A stretch of DNA of 13,449 nucleotides, from assembly GCA_913063005.1 (NCBI GenBank), contig CAJXZI010000031.1:1-13449 (forward strand). Direction: 5' to 3'. The position numbers were made by a program, and so were the translations under genes. Source of the DNA: an uncultured Halieaceae bacterium (lineage in GTDB: Bacteria; Pseudomonadota; Gammaproteobacteria; Pseudomonadales; Halieaceae). Under the pieces are notes generated by a model. That model saw only the letters and a list, made by a program, of their open reading frames with translations. It did not search any database and had not been told where the DNA came from. The first letter of the stretch is position 1, and every line of letters begins with the position of its first letter. Positions 6,298 through 13,449 of this stretch are shown one piece after another.

Positions 6298-7590
6298 ATG
6301 CCTATGAAGTTCTGGCAGACGCTTGTTGTCCTTCTCGTAGCGGGAGGTGTTATGTCGACAGCAGCGAATGAAAACCCAGCGGTGATGGATGGCTTTCCGC
6401 CGTCTGCAGAATCGCAGGTCACAAAGAAGAATCAGCGAAATTGGCCCTACAGTCAGTGGGCCTTTCAAAATTTCGGTGCGCCCAACAATACAGTCATGGT
6501 ACCGCGCGCGGGCGAGATCCATCACTTTCCAAGAGACGAGAGCAGACTGAGCCGTTTTACTGCAGACGGAAAGTCACTCGCAGAGATTTTTGAGGCCAAT
6601 GCAGCAGACGCGCTGGTCGTGATTCAAGGCGATACTCTGGTGCACGAGTCCTACTGGAACGGCATGGATGCGCATCGCCAGCATATTTGGTACTCGATGA
6701 CTAAGTCATTGGTGAGCAGCATTGCCGGACTATTGGTCGAGAGCGGGCAACTCGAACTTGCTAAGAGCCCCTCGGACTATATCCCTGAGCTAAAGGGCAG
6801 TGCCTTTGATCGCGTTACCGTGCAGCAGGTACTGGACCACGCGAGCGGTCTCGCCTTTGAAGAAAACTACGTAGACCCAAAGAGTGATTTCTTTCTTTAC
6901 TACGCGCCGGCGTTGAACCTGGGTTATCTGCCGGGTGCGGCGGACCTTCAGCCTGGCGAGTCAGATATTTATGGCGTTTACGACTTCCTGACAAAGTTTG
7001 TTCAGCCCGACCCAGAGACACCACCGGGCTTTCGATTCGATTACAACTCGGCCAACGCTGACGTTCTTGGTTGGTTAGTATCACGTTTGATGGATAAGCC
7101 CTTGAATGATGTGATCCGTGATGAGGTTTGGGCGAAGCTAGGTGCCGAGCACGACGCTTTTATTGCCGTGGATCGCGCTTATATTCCAGTAGCCACTGGC
7201 GGCTATAACACCACGGCACGGGATGCGGCACGCTTTGGTGTCATGATTCGCGATAAAGGCGTTTTCCGCGGTGAGCGCGTTCTGCCGGCTTCCTGGCTAG
7301 AGCACATGGTTGACGTTAAAGACAGCGATCGACAGGCGATGGCACGCAACCCCAATTACTCGCAGGCCGATTGGATTGCCTATCAAGATATGTGGTGGAT
7401 ACTCGATGATCAGGCTCAGGAGTTTTGTGCGGTGGGTATTCATGGGCAAGTGATCTATGTCAATCGCAGCACCGACACGGTCATGGTTTGGTTCTCAAGC
7501 CAACGTGACGCCGCCTCAACCTTAGCACCCGAATTTCCTATTAAACTCGATGCGGCGCGACGTGCTGCAACCTATCTAGCGGAGCAATAA
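6298..7590 (+). CDS. Exported serine hydrolase of the beta-lactamase / 6-aminohexanoate-oligomer hydrolase type
   Basis: This is a periplasmic or secreted penicillin-binding-protein-fold hydrolase (class C beta-lactamase / EstB / NylB-like superfamily). Residues 1-23 are a signal peptide (MKFWQTLVVLLVAGGVMSTAA, cut likely before NEN). The nucleophile motif is SMTK (Ser133, Lys136). The Tyr motif is FDYNSAN (Tyr249), and the third motif is HGQ (382-384) in place of KTG, which is more like NylB-type hydrolases and esterases than true beta-lactamases. The flanking LDHASGLAFEENY and GYNTTARDAARFG blocks agree. The length is 430. The start is ATG 6298 or 6304, with only gtgag upstream. It lies 3 bases from a Na+ symporter gene, so the substrate may yield an amino acid or amine. 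The substrate is unknown and the family includes amidases, esterases and peptidases. Confidence 0.8.
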   Translation: MPMKFWQTLVVLLVAGGVMSTAANENPAVMDGFPPSAESQVTKKNQRNWPYSQWAFQNFGAPNNTVMVPRAGEIHHFPRDESRLSRFTADGKSLAEIFEANAADALVVIQGDTLVHESYWNGMDAHRQHIWYSMTKSLVSSIAGLLVESGQLELAKSPSDYIPELKGSAFDRVTVQQVLDHASGLAFEENYVDPKSDFFLYYAPALNLGYLPGAADLQPGESDIYGVYDFLTKFVQPDPETPPGFRFDYNSANADVLGWLVSRLMDKPLNDVIRDEVWAKLGAEHDAFIAVDRAYIPVATGGYNTTARDAARFGVMIRDKGVFRGERVLPASWLEHMVDVKDSDRQAMARNPNYSQADWIAYQDMWWILDDQAQEFCAVGIHGQVIYVNRSTDTVMVWFSSQRDAASTLAPEFPIKLDAARRAATYLAEQ

Positions 7591-7593
7591 TAC

Positions 7594-8934
7594 ATGGCAG
7601 CAGGAACTCCCGTTTGGTCTAGCCGGTTCGCCTTCATCATGGCGAGCGTCGGCTTTGCTGTAGGTCTAGGTAATATTTGGCGCTTCCCCTACGTCACTGG
7701 TGAAAACGGTGGTGGGGCATTTGTTCTGGTGTATCTACTATTTGTTTTTGCGATTGGTGTGCCCTGCGTTATGGCAGAACTCATGGTCGGTCGACGTGGG
7801 CAATCTAGCCCCTCGAAGTCTATGGCGGCGGTTGCTGAAGAGAGCGGGCGCAGCCGGCTCTGGGGTGGCGTGGGAGGCTTGGGTGTCTTTACCGCCTATA
7901 CGATCTCAATCACTTATGCGGTGGTTGTCGGGTGGGTGCTTTGGTACTTGATTCAGGCGGTTATGACGGGTTTTGCCGGCTACGATGCGGCAATGGCAAC
8001 GAGCTCGTTTGATGGTTTGCTGGCAGATGGCTCCACCATGCTGATCATGACGATTCTGGGCAATTTGATTGTTGGCAGCATCATCTATGCAGGCGTCACC
8101 GGCGGTATCGAACGAGCCGTAACCTTCATGATGCCGCTGCTCTTTGCGCTGCTCATTGGTTTGGGTATCTACAACATGTTTGCCGGCGGATTTGGTGAGA
8201 CGCTGAGTTGGCTTTTCACACCTGATTTCAGCAAGATCGATGGACCTGTTCTGCTGGCGGCGGTAGGGCAGGCATTCTTTTCGATTGGCGTGGGTATGGG
8301 CGGCATGATGGCCTACGGGTCTTATCTGCCCGCTAACTTCTCGATTACACGCGGTGCGATGATGATCGTAGTTGCAGACACCTTGGTTGCGTTACTCGCA
8401 GGCTTCGTTGTGTTCCCCATGGTCTTCAATTATGGGCTTGATATGGCAGGTGGTGCAGGCCTTATTTTCCAGACCCTACCCGTCGCTTTCGCACAGATGC
8501 CGGGTGGACATATCTTCGCTGTGCTTTTCTTCGTCATGCTGTCGGTAGCGGGTGTTACCTCGATGGTGGGCTTACTCGAAGCGGTAACGAGCTGGACGGA
8601 TCAAAAGACAACCCTGGGTCGGGAGTTGAGCGCCGTTGTCGTTGTGGGCTCGGTCACGTTTTGCAGTATCGCATCGGTCTTCTCCTACAATGTTTGGCAG
8701 GACTATACGTTGTTCGGAATGAACTTTAATGCGGCTTCCGAGGGGCTTTACGACAAGATTACGTTACCGCTGGGTGGTTTGCTGATTGCCCTCTTTGTCG
8801 GCTGGTTTATGAAGCGTGATTTTGCCTTCTCAGAACTGTCCACCGATGAGCAGACCTTTGGAATCTGGCAGTTGCTACTCAAGTTCGTGGTGGTGCCAGC
8901 AATTGCCATCATTCTTATCACGGGGTTGATGTAA
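7594..8934 (+). CDS. Sodium-dependent neurotransmitter:sodium symporter (NSS/SNF) family transporter
   Basis: This is an inner-membrane Na+-coupled carrier of amino acids or related amines (LeuT fold). WSSRFAFIMASVGFAVGLGN starts helix 1, and GNIWRFPYVTGENGG carries the unwound Na+/substrate-binding segment with the family signature NIWRFPY (about residues 27-33). The later helices include VTGGIERAVTFMMPLLFALL (helix 5 region), FFSIGVGMGGMMAYGSYLP (helix 6, unwound substrate segment) and LSVAGVTSMVGLLEAVTSW (helix 8, with Na+-site Thr/Ser). At 446 residues, with 11-12 predicted helices, it is like many bacterial members and shorter than LeuT. The specific substrate cannot be read from sequence. 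ATG 7594 is 3 bases after the hydrolase stop, and the AGCS symporter follows after 3 bases. Confidence 0.92.
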   Translation: MAAGTPVWSSRFAFIMASVGFAVGLGNIWRFPYVTGENGGGAFVLVYLLFVFAIGVPCVMAELMVGRRGQSSPSKSMAAVAEESGRSRLWGGVGGLGVFTAYTISITYAVVVGWVLWYLIQAVMTGFAGYDAAMATSSFDGLLADGSTMLIMTILGNLIVGSIIYAGVTGGIERAVTFMMPLLFALLIGLGIYNMFAGGFGETLSWLFTPDFSKIDGPVLLAAVGQAFFSIGVGMGGMMAYGSYLPANFSITRGAMMIVVADTLVALLAGFVVFPMVFNYGLDMAGGAGLIFQTLPVAFAQMPGGHIFAVLFFVMLSVAGVTSMVGLLEAVTSWTDQKTTLGRELSAVVVVGSVTFCSIASVFSYNVWQDYTLFGMNFNAASEGLYDKITLPLGGLLIALFVGWFMKRDFAFSELSTDEQTFGIWQLLLKFVVVPAIAIILITGLM

Positions 8935-8937
8935 ACG

Positions 8938-10323
8938 ATGTTAGCGACAGTTACGGATTGGTTGTGGTCGTATGTGCTCATTGTGGCGCTTCTTGCCGTC
9001 GGTATTCGCCTCACGGTAGCCGCACGGTTTGTGCAAGTTCGGCTATTTCGCGAGATGTTTCGCGGTTTTTCAGGTGGCTTTAGCGGCACTGAGAAGGGAT
9101 TGTCGAGCTTCCAAGCGCTGGTTGTCAGTGTCGCTGGGCGTGTTGGCGGCGGTAATATCGCCGGTGTCGCAGTGGCGATAACGCTCGGCGGCCCTGGTGC
9201 GCTGTTTTGGATGTGGCTGATTGCCCTGATAGGTATGGCAACCAGTTTGTTCGAATGTGCGCTTGCACAGCTCTACAAGCAAAGCGACGGTTCGGAGACC
9301 TTCCGCGGCGGTCCTGCCTACTTCATGCGGCAGGGACTCGGTTGGACAACCATGCCCGTTATCTATTCTGCACTGCTGTTAGTGACGATTGGGTTTGGGT
9401 TTAATGCGGTTCAGACATATTCGGTTACGAACTCGATTGAGTCTGCTTTCGATATACCCACTTGGCAAAGTGGCGTCGTGCTTACAGCTGTCATGGCAGT
9501 TATTTTGTTTGGCGGTATCCGCCGGCTGGCTGCGGTTTCACAAGTTATCGTCCCCGTTATGGTGGTTGGTTATTTTGCATTGGCCATTTCTATTTTGATC
9601 GCCAATATCGGCGAAGTGCCAGCGGCACTCGCCATGATCTTCAAGTCGGCCTTTGGTTTGGAGCAGGTCGTCGGCGGTGGTGTTGCGGCGGCAATTATGC
9701 AGGGCGCTCGACGGGGATTATTTTCTAATGAGGCAGGCTTAGGCACGATACCCAACGTGGCGGCCACAGCGGATGTTGAGCACCCTATTGCTCAGGGTTT
9801 AGTGCAGAGCCTCAGTGTTTTCATCGATACGATCATCCTCTGCACGTGTACGGCACTAATCATTCTCCTGTCTTCGGCCTACCAGCCCGATGCCGCCAAC
9901 CCTCAGGGCGTCGTTCTCACACAGCTAGCGGTGGCTGAGCAACTGGGTGGTTGGGGCGAATCGCTGGTGAGCATATTCCTTGTGTTGTTTGCGACTACGA
10001 CGATTGCCTACAACTGTTATCTGGGTGAAAACAGTATTGCTTACTTTGCAAAGCGTCCTGCCTGGGCCATACCGGCTTTTCGCATTTCTGTATTGATGAT
10101 GATCGCGTGGGCCTCTGTTCAGGACTTGGGAACCGTCTTTAGTTTCTCTGACTTGACCATGGCGCTTCTTGCGCTGACGAACTTACTTGCTCTTTGGTAT
10201 CTGGCGCCGATTGGAATGAAGCTGCTGAAAGATTTCGAGGCACAACTTCGGTCAGGCGGCACGCCTGTGTTCAAACGAGATCTGCTCCCTGAGGAGAAGC
10301 TCGACGAGGGTAGCTGGTCTTAA
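8938..10323 (+). CDS. AGCS-family sodium:alanine/glycine symporter
   Basis: This is an inner-membrane Na+-coupled importer of alanine, glycine or similar small amino acids. The family signature is clear: LSSFQALVVSVAGRVGGGNI (55-74), then AGVAVAITLGGPGALFWMWL, and QGARRGLFSNEAGLGTIPNV (255-274) with the FSNEAGLG core. About 10-11 membrane helices span the 461 residues, the usual size. In the substrate/Na+ loop the common VGTGN is here VGGGN, a possible specificity change. The hydrophilic C terminus (FKRDLLPEEKLDEGSW) is cytoplasmic. It is the second amino-acid carrier in this transcript, immediately after the NSS gene, and the SDR gene starts 8 bases later. The exact substrate is inferred from family only. 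Confidence 0.92.
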   Translation: MLATVTDWLWSYVLIVALLAVGIRLTVAARFVQVRLFREMFRGFSGGFSGTEKGLSSFQALVVSVAGRVGGGNIAGVAVAITLGGPGALFWMWLIALIGMATSLFECALAQLYKQSDGSETFRGGPAYFMRQGLGWTTMPVIYSALLLVTIGFGFNAVQTYSVTNSIESAFDIPTWQSGVVLTAVMAVILFGGIRRLAAVSQVIVPVMVVGYFALAISILIANIGEVPAALAMIFKSAFGLEQVVGGGVAAAIMQGARRGLFSNEAGLGTIPNVAATADVEHPIAQGLVQSLSVFIDTIILCTCTALIILLSSAYQPDAANPQGVVLTQLAVAEQLGGWGESLVSIFLVLFATTTIAYNCYLGENSIAYFAKRPAWAIPAFRISVLMMIAWASVQDLGTVFSFSDLTMALLALTNLLALWYLAPIGMKLLKDFEAQLRSGGTPVFKRDLLPEEKLDEGSWS

Positions 10324-10331
10324 CGCCAGTC

Positions 10332-11195
10332 ATGAGGCAGGTTATGAAAGGCAAGCACGTTGTTATTACTGGGCCAACCGCAGGCATTGGCAGGGCTAGT
10401 GCGCATGTGTTGGCCTCGCAAGGTGCGCAACTAACGCTTCTGTGTCGAAACCTCGAGAAGGGGCAGGAGGTTGCGGATGAGATTGTCTCAGCGGGTGGAT
10501 TGACGCCAAATGTGATTCTCATGGATATGTCCCGTCTCGATAGTGTGCGTTCAGCTGCGAACAGAGTTCACGAGCTGAGCCAACCAATCGACGTGCTCCT
10601 CAATAACGCGGGGCTCATGAACTCGCATCGCAGAGAAACTGTGGACGGCTATGAAGAGACGCTAGCGGTAAACCACTTTGCGCCTTTTCTTCTGACCGGT
10701 TTACTTTTGCCGGCGATCAAGTCAGCGGCACCCGGTGCACGCATTGTTAACGTGGCCTCGGGAGCCCATAAATTTGTGAAAGGCATGCAGTTCGACGACC
10801 TTCAGTCTGAAAACGAATTCAGCATGTTTAACGTCTACGGCCGATCTAAGTTAGCCAATATGCTCTTCACCCGGTCGCTCGCTAAACGGCTCGAGACGGA
10901 CGGTATAACTGTTAACTGCCTGCACCCGGGTGCGGTCTCTACCAGTATAGGTAAGCAACATGGAGAGTGGCTGGCGACAATTCTGCACGCCATTCTTAAG
11001 CCCTTCTTTCGCGACCCTCTGAAAGGCGCGGAGACCTCACTTTACCTTTGCACCAGCGCAGACGTTGCTGAGGTTACCGGCGCTTATTTCGATAACTGTA
11101 AAAAGGTTGCACCCAAGCCATGGGCTGAGGACGATGCTGCCGCAGAGCGATTGTGGGCACTGAGCGAGGAATGCGTTGGCTTTTCGTACCCTTAG
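10332..11195 (+). CDS. Short-chain dehydrogenase/reductase (retinol-dehydrogenase-like)
   Basis: This is an NAD(P)-dependent oxidoreductase of the classical SDR family. The Rossmann motif is TGPTAGIG (13-20), and Arg39 after beta-2 (LLCRN) suggests NADP(H) preference. NNAG is at 91-94, the catalytic Ser143 is in NVASGAHK, and the Tyr169/Lys173 pair is in YGRSK. NCLHPGAVST at 195-204 is the PG motif following the active site. The overall pattern (LLNNAGLM, EETLAVNHFAPFLLTGLLLP, KLANMLFTRSLAKRL) is that of RDH11-14/WWOX-like SDRs, which act on various alcohols or ketones. The length is 287. ATG 10332 follows the AGCS stop by 8 bases; ATG 10344 with aggcagg upstream is an alternative. The substrate is not determinable. 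Context places it with amino-acid uptake genes. Confidence 0.88.
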   Translation: MRQVMKGKHVVITGPTAGIGRASAHVLASQGAQLTLLCRNLEKGQEVADEIVSAGGLTPNVILMDMSRLDSVRSAANRVHELSQPIDVLLNNAGLMNSHRRETVDGYEETLAVNHFAPFLLTGLLLPAIKSAAPGARIVNVASGAHKFVKGMQFDDLQSENEFSMFNVYGRSKLANMLFTRSLAKRLETDGITVNCLHPGAVSTSIGKQHGEWLATILHAILKPFFRDPLKGAETSLYLCTSADVAEVTGAYFDNCKKVAPKPWAEDDAAAERLWALSEECVGFSYP

Positions 11196-11591
11196 CTCGC
11201 ACGTCTGCGTTCCTACTGCTCTAGGCGGCTTGCCCGCTTCCCTTAATCTAAGCCATCCCTGATTGGAGTTTTCTGTGAGAATCAGCACAGGACGTGCACT
11301 TTTTGTCATAGGACGTCCATGTTGTGCGTTACTTCAATCAGCAACCAGTGACTGAAGCCCAGACTAGCTAGCGCAATCTATCCCCGCTGCCGTTCCACAG
11401 AGGTCACCGGCTTCATCCGTCAGAGTCTCGGCCGGTAGGTGATACGAGAGGTCGGCAAGCGATGAGCGCGGTAGTTAGGTGCAGGGAGCGTATTTGAACG
11501 CGCCAAACTCCCTGCGATTTTAGTGAAAGATAGAGCAAGAGTGCTGCCAAGACATCACTCTGTGTGAGTCTTTACGCCCTATTCGATAGCG
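11196..11591 (+). other. Convergent intergenic region, no gene seen
   Basis: These 396 bases lie between the SDR gene (+) and the protease gene (-), so no promoter is needed here. I see no convincing coding region, tRNA or repeat array. Weak dyads are ctgatt/aatcag (11259-11285), accggc/gccggt (11406-11436) and the stronger stem at 11481-11515. The last could be a terminator. Confidence 0.6.
11481..11520 (+). terminator. Possible intrinsic terminator in the convergent gap
   Basis: An 8-bp perfect stem gcagggag / ctccctgc (11481-11488 with 11508-11515) encloses a 19-base loop. It is followed on the + strand by gattttagt, a short T-run. The loop is long and the stem lies about 285 bases after the SDR stop. 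On the minus strand no T-run follows, so it fits the + direction better. Confidence 0.4.
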
Positions 11592-12689
11592 CTATTGTGT
11601 CTCGGTAAGTTCAACCTCAAAGTTGAGTGTTTTATTGCCACGAGTGGTTTTAATGCTGACGGTATCTCCAACACGGTGCTTTTCCATGGCCGAGAGGAAG
11701 TCTTCATTGGTTGTCACTGCCTGGCCATCGACTTCCGTGATGATGTCGCCGAGCGCAATATCGTTTCGACCAACACGGCGCGCACCGACCATGCCGGCAT
11801 CATCAGCAGGGAACCCACGATAGGTTCGAACAATCGGTACACCCTTTATTCGATTCCGTTTAATCCATTGGTCGGATGCACGCTCGATGCCAAGAACAGG
11901 GCGAAGAATCTTTCCATAGGCAATCAGCTGAGGGACTACCTCTTTGACCGTGCTCACAGGAATCGCAAAGCCGATGCCTGCACTTGCACCACTCGGTGAG
12001 TAGATGGCGGTATTGACGCCAATCAGCTGTCCTAATGAGTTAAGTAGCGGGCCACCTGAATTACCGGGGTTAATTGCCGCGTCTGTCTGAATAACACCCC
12101 GAATCTTGCGACCGCTGGGAGATTGAATTTCCCGTCCGAGCGCACTCACAACACCCACGGTCAGTGTGGTATCGAGACCAAAAGGATTTCCAATCGCGAG
12201 TACTTTACGGCCCACTGATAGCTCTGAGGAGTCACCGAGGGGTAGCTCGACCAAGCCCTCGGGTGGATCCATTAGACGTAGCACGGCAAGGTCACGCTCA
12301 GGGGCGAGACCGACCACTTTTGCCTCGAACTCACGCTGGTCACTTAGGGTTACTGTGAGTTTATTTGCGCGTGCGACAACGTGATAATTGGTCACGATAA
12401 GCCCTGAGTCATCCCAAACAAAGCCAGATCCTGCGCCTTGTGGGATCTCGAGAACGTTCAAGCTGAACATCTGTCTACGAAGAGCTGTGGACGTAACGTA
12501 GACCACCGATGGACTCGCGTTGCTGAAGACCTCGGTGGTGTTGGCTTCATCGTCGGTGGCAAAGCTCAAGTATTCCACCGCGGCGCTTGCCGCAGGAGCG
12601 ACTACTAGCGCCGGGATCACTAGCGCCAGAACTGGCGCAAAAAGAAACCCCAGCCCGGCAATAAAGCGTGTAAGTAAGTGCTTAAACAT
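11592..12689 (-). CDS. HtrA-family (Deg-type) trypsin-like serine protease with one PDZ domain
   Basis: This is an envelope serine protease of the S1C family that degrades or senses misfolded proteins. Residues 1-37 are a hydrophobic signal or anchor ending ASAA, so the body is periplasmic. The protease domain (about 50-255) shows the triad His103 (TNYHVV), Asp133 (ERDLAVLR) and Ser211 (GNSGGP). IGNPFGLDTTLTVGVVSALG and GVNTAIYSPSGASAGIGFAI are typical. One PDZ domain follows (about 260-362), with ALGDIITEVDGQAV. The size of 365 with a single PDZ resembles DegS or plant Deg1 rather than two-PDZ DegP/DegQ, so no gene symbol is assigned. It lies 30 bases downstream of htpX on the same strand. 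Start ATG 12689 has only ggaa upstream. Confidence 0.9.
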   Translation of the reverse strand: MFKHLLTRFIAGLGFLFAPVLALVIPALVVAPAASAAVEYLSFATDDEANTTEVFSNASPSVVYVTSTALRRQMFSLNVLEIPQGAGSGFVWDDSGLIVTNYHVVARANKLTVTLSDQREFEAKVVGLAPERDLAVLRLMDPPEGLVELPLGDSSELSVGRKVLAIGNPFGLDTTLTVGVVSALGREIQSPSGRKIRGVIQTDAAINPGNSGGPLLNSLGQLIGVNTAIYSPSGASAGIGFAIPVSTVKEVVPQLIAYGKILRPVLGIERASDQWIKRNRIKGVPIVRTYRGFPADDAGMVGARRVGRNDIALGDIITEVDGQAVTTNEDFLSAMEKHRVGDTVSIKTTRGNKTLNFEVELTETQ

Positions 12690-12719
12690 ATGGATATATT
12701 CCGAAAGAAAGCATTCGCA

Positions 12720-13449
12720 TCATCGGTTTTGAAGCGCCTCGATACGCTTATCCAGCGGTGGGTGTGACGAGAACAACTGACGGATATTCGACCCACTGCC
12801 CGAGCGGATACCAAACGCTGTAAGTTCACCGGGTAGGTCCGAAGGCGTGTTGATCTCTGCCTGCAGGCGCCGTAAAGCGGCTGCCATATTGTGCTTACCT
12901 GCGAGATCTGCACCTGCGGCGTCCGCGCGGTACTCTCGATAGCGTGAGAACCACATAACAATCATGCTCGCGAGAATGCTAAGCAGAATCTCGGCCACGA
13001 TGGTGCCTACCCAATATCCGATGCCTAAGCCGCGTTCATTCTTGAACACTACTCGGTCTACCGTGTGGCCGATGACGCGTGCAAAGAACATGACGAAGGT
13101 ATTAACGACACCTTGAATCAGCGTCAACGTGACCATGTCGCCGTTGGCTACGTGGCCAATTTCGTGCGCCATTACCGCGCGGACTTCCTCTGGTTTGAAC
13201 CGCTGCAACATCCCCGTACTGACGGCTACCAGCGCGTTATTGCGGTTCCAGCCAGTGGCAAACGCATTAGGCGCATCTGATGGAAAAATACCGACCTCGG
13301 GCATGCCGATACCCGCTTGATCTGCAAGCTGCTTTACCGTCTGTAAAAGCCATTCCTCGTCTCGATTGCTGGGCGTTTCAATAATGCGTGTGCGTGTTCC
13401 ACGCTTTGCAGACCATTTCGAAATAAAGAGCGAAAAGAGCGACCCCCCC
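12720..13449 (-). CDS. htpX: Membrane zinc metalloprotease HtpX, partial (N terminus outside window)
   Basis: HtpX is an inner-membrane M48 zinc protease that cleaves misfolded membrane proteins. The frame runs off the window end, so about 242 C-terminal residues are seen and the first two membrane helices are missing. GGSLFSLFISKWSAKR and RIIETPSNRDEEWLLQTV are the standard HtpX blocks. NAFATGWNRNNALVAVSTG follows, and the zinc motif is AHEIGHVANGD (HExxH at about residues 95-99 of the visible part). The third ligand Glu is in YREYRADAAG (about 172). Two further membrane helices lie between (LIQGVVNTFVMFFARVI and GTIVAEILLSILASMIVMWF). The C terminus SSHPPLDKRIEALQNR is typical. An in-frame ATG at 13304 is internal, not the start. 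The gene is followed after 30 bases by the HtrA-type protease. Confidence 0.93.
   Translation of the reverse strand, partial: GGSLFSLFISKWSAKRGTRTRIIETPSNRDEEWLLQTVKQLADQAGIGMPEVGIFPSDAPNAFATGWNRNNALVAVSTGMLQRFKPEEVRAVMAHEIGHVANGDMVTLTLIQGVVNTFVMFFARVIGHTVDRVVFKNERGLGIGYWVGTIVAEILLSILASMIVMWFSRYREYRADAAGADLAGKHNMAAALRRLQAEINTPSDLPGELTAFGIRSGSGSNIRQLFSSHPPLDKRIEALQNR

Noticed and set aside
6298..7590. True class C beta-lactamase (resistance gene)
   Set aside because: The third motif is HGQ instead of KTG and the Tyr motif is YNS rather than YxN of AmpC. The whole pattern suits the wider esterase/amide-hydrolase group, so a resistance role is not supported.
11037..11309. Minus-strand frame across the end of the SDR gene into the intergenic region
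   Set aside because: Most of it overlaps the conserved SDR C terminus, and the rest has no recognisable protein features.
13443..13449. Run of seven C at the window end as a slippage or phase-variation tract in htpX
   Set aside because: The tract encodes the conserved GGS of HtpX on the minus strand and lies at the very window end, so its true length and meaning cannot be judged.

Overview
The window looks like a fragment of a gammaproteobacterial chromosome, probably marine. The evidence is a GspG-to-GspN type II secretion operon in gammaproteobacterial order, two Na+-coupled amino-acid carriers in a row, and HtpX beside an HtrA-type protease. The OM60/NOR5 group is a possible home, but this is inference from gene content only. 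Gene density is high and nothing looks like a phage, insertion sequence, CRISPR array, tRNA or rRNA. Both window edges cut through genes, as contig ends would.

Positions 1-6248 (+) hold the end of gspG and then gspH, gspI, gspJ, gspK, gspL, gspM and gspN. They encode the pseudopilus (G major; H, I, J, K minor), the inner-membrane platform proteins L and M, and GspN. Most junctions overlap by a few bases. Two are interrupted by unusual DNA: about 335 bases between gspH and gspI, and about 540 bases between gspK and gspL. Each is filled by a degenerate short tandem array. The first has exact 15-base spacing and the second a spacing of about 13 bases. Their consensuses are related (gagccttctcaaaaa and gtgccttgaaaga). 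These arrays are the most unusual thing in the window. gspG appears broken by one missing T near base 81, close to the window edge, so a sequencing or assembly error is the first explanation.

Positions 6298-11195 (+) hold four closely packed genes: an exported serine hydrolase of the beta-lactamase/esterase fold, an NSS-family Na+ symporter, an AGCS-family Na+:alanine/glycine symporter, and a short-chain dehydrogenase/reductase. The gaps are 3, 3 and 8 bases, so they probably form one transcript. A reasonable but unproven reading is hydrolysis of an amide or ester substrate in the periplasm, followed by uptake of the amino acid or amine released.

Positions 11196-11591 are a convergent intergenic region with one hairpin that could be a terminator. 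Positions 11592-13449 (-) hold htpX (partial, N terminus beyond the window) followed by a one-PDZ HtrA-type serine protease. They form a probable two-gene envelope protein quality-control unit.
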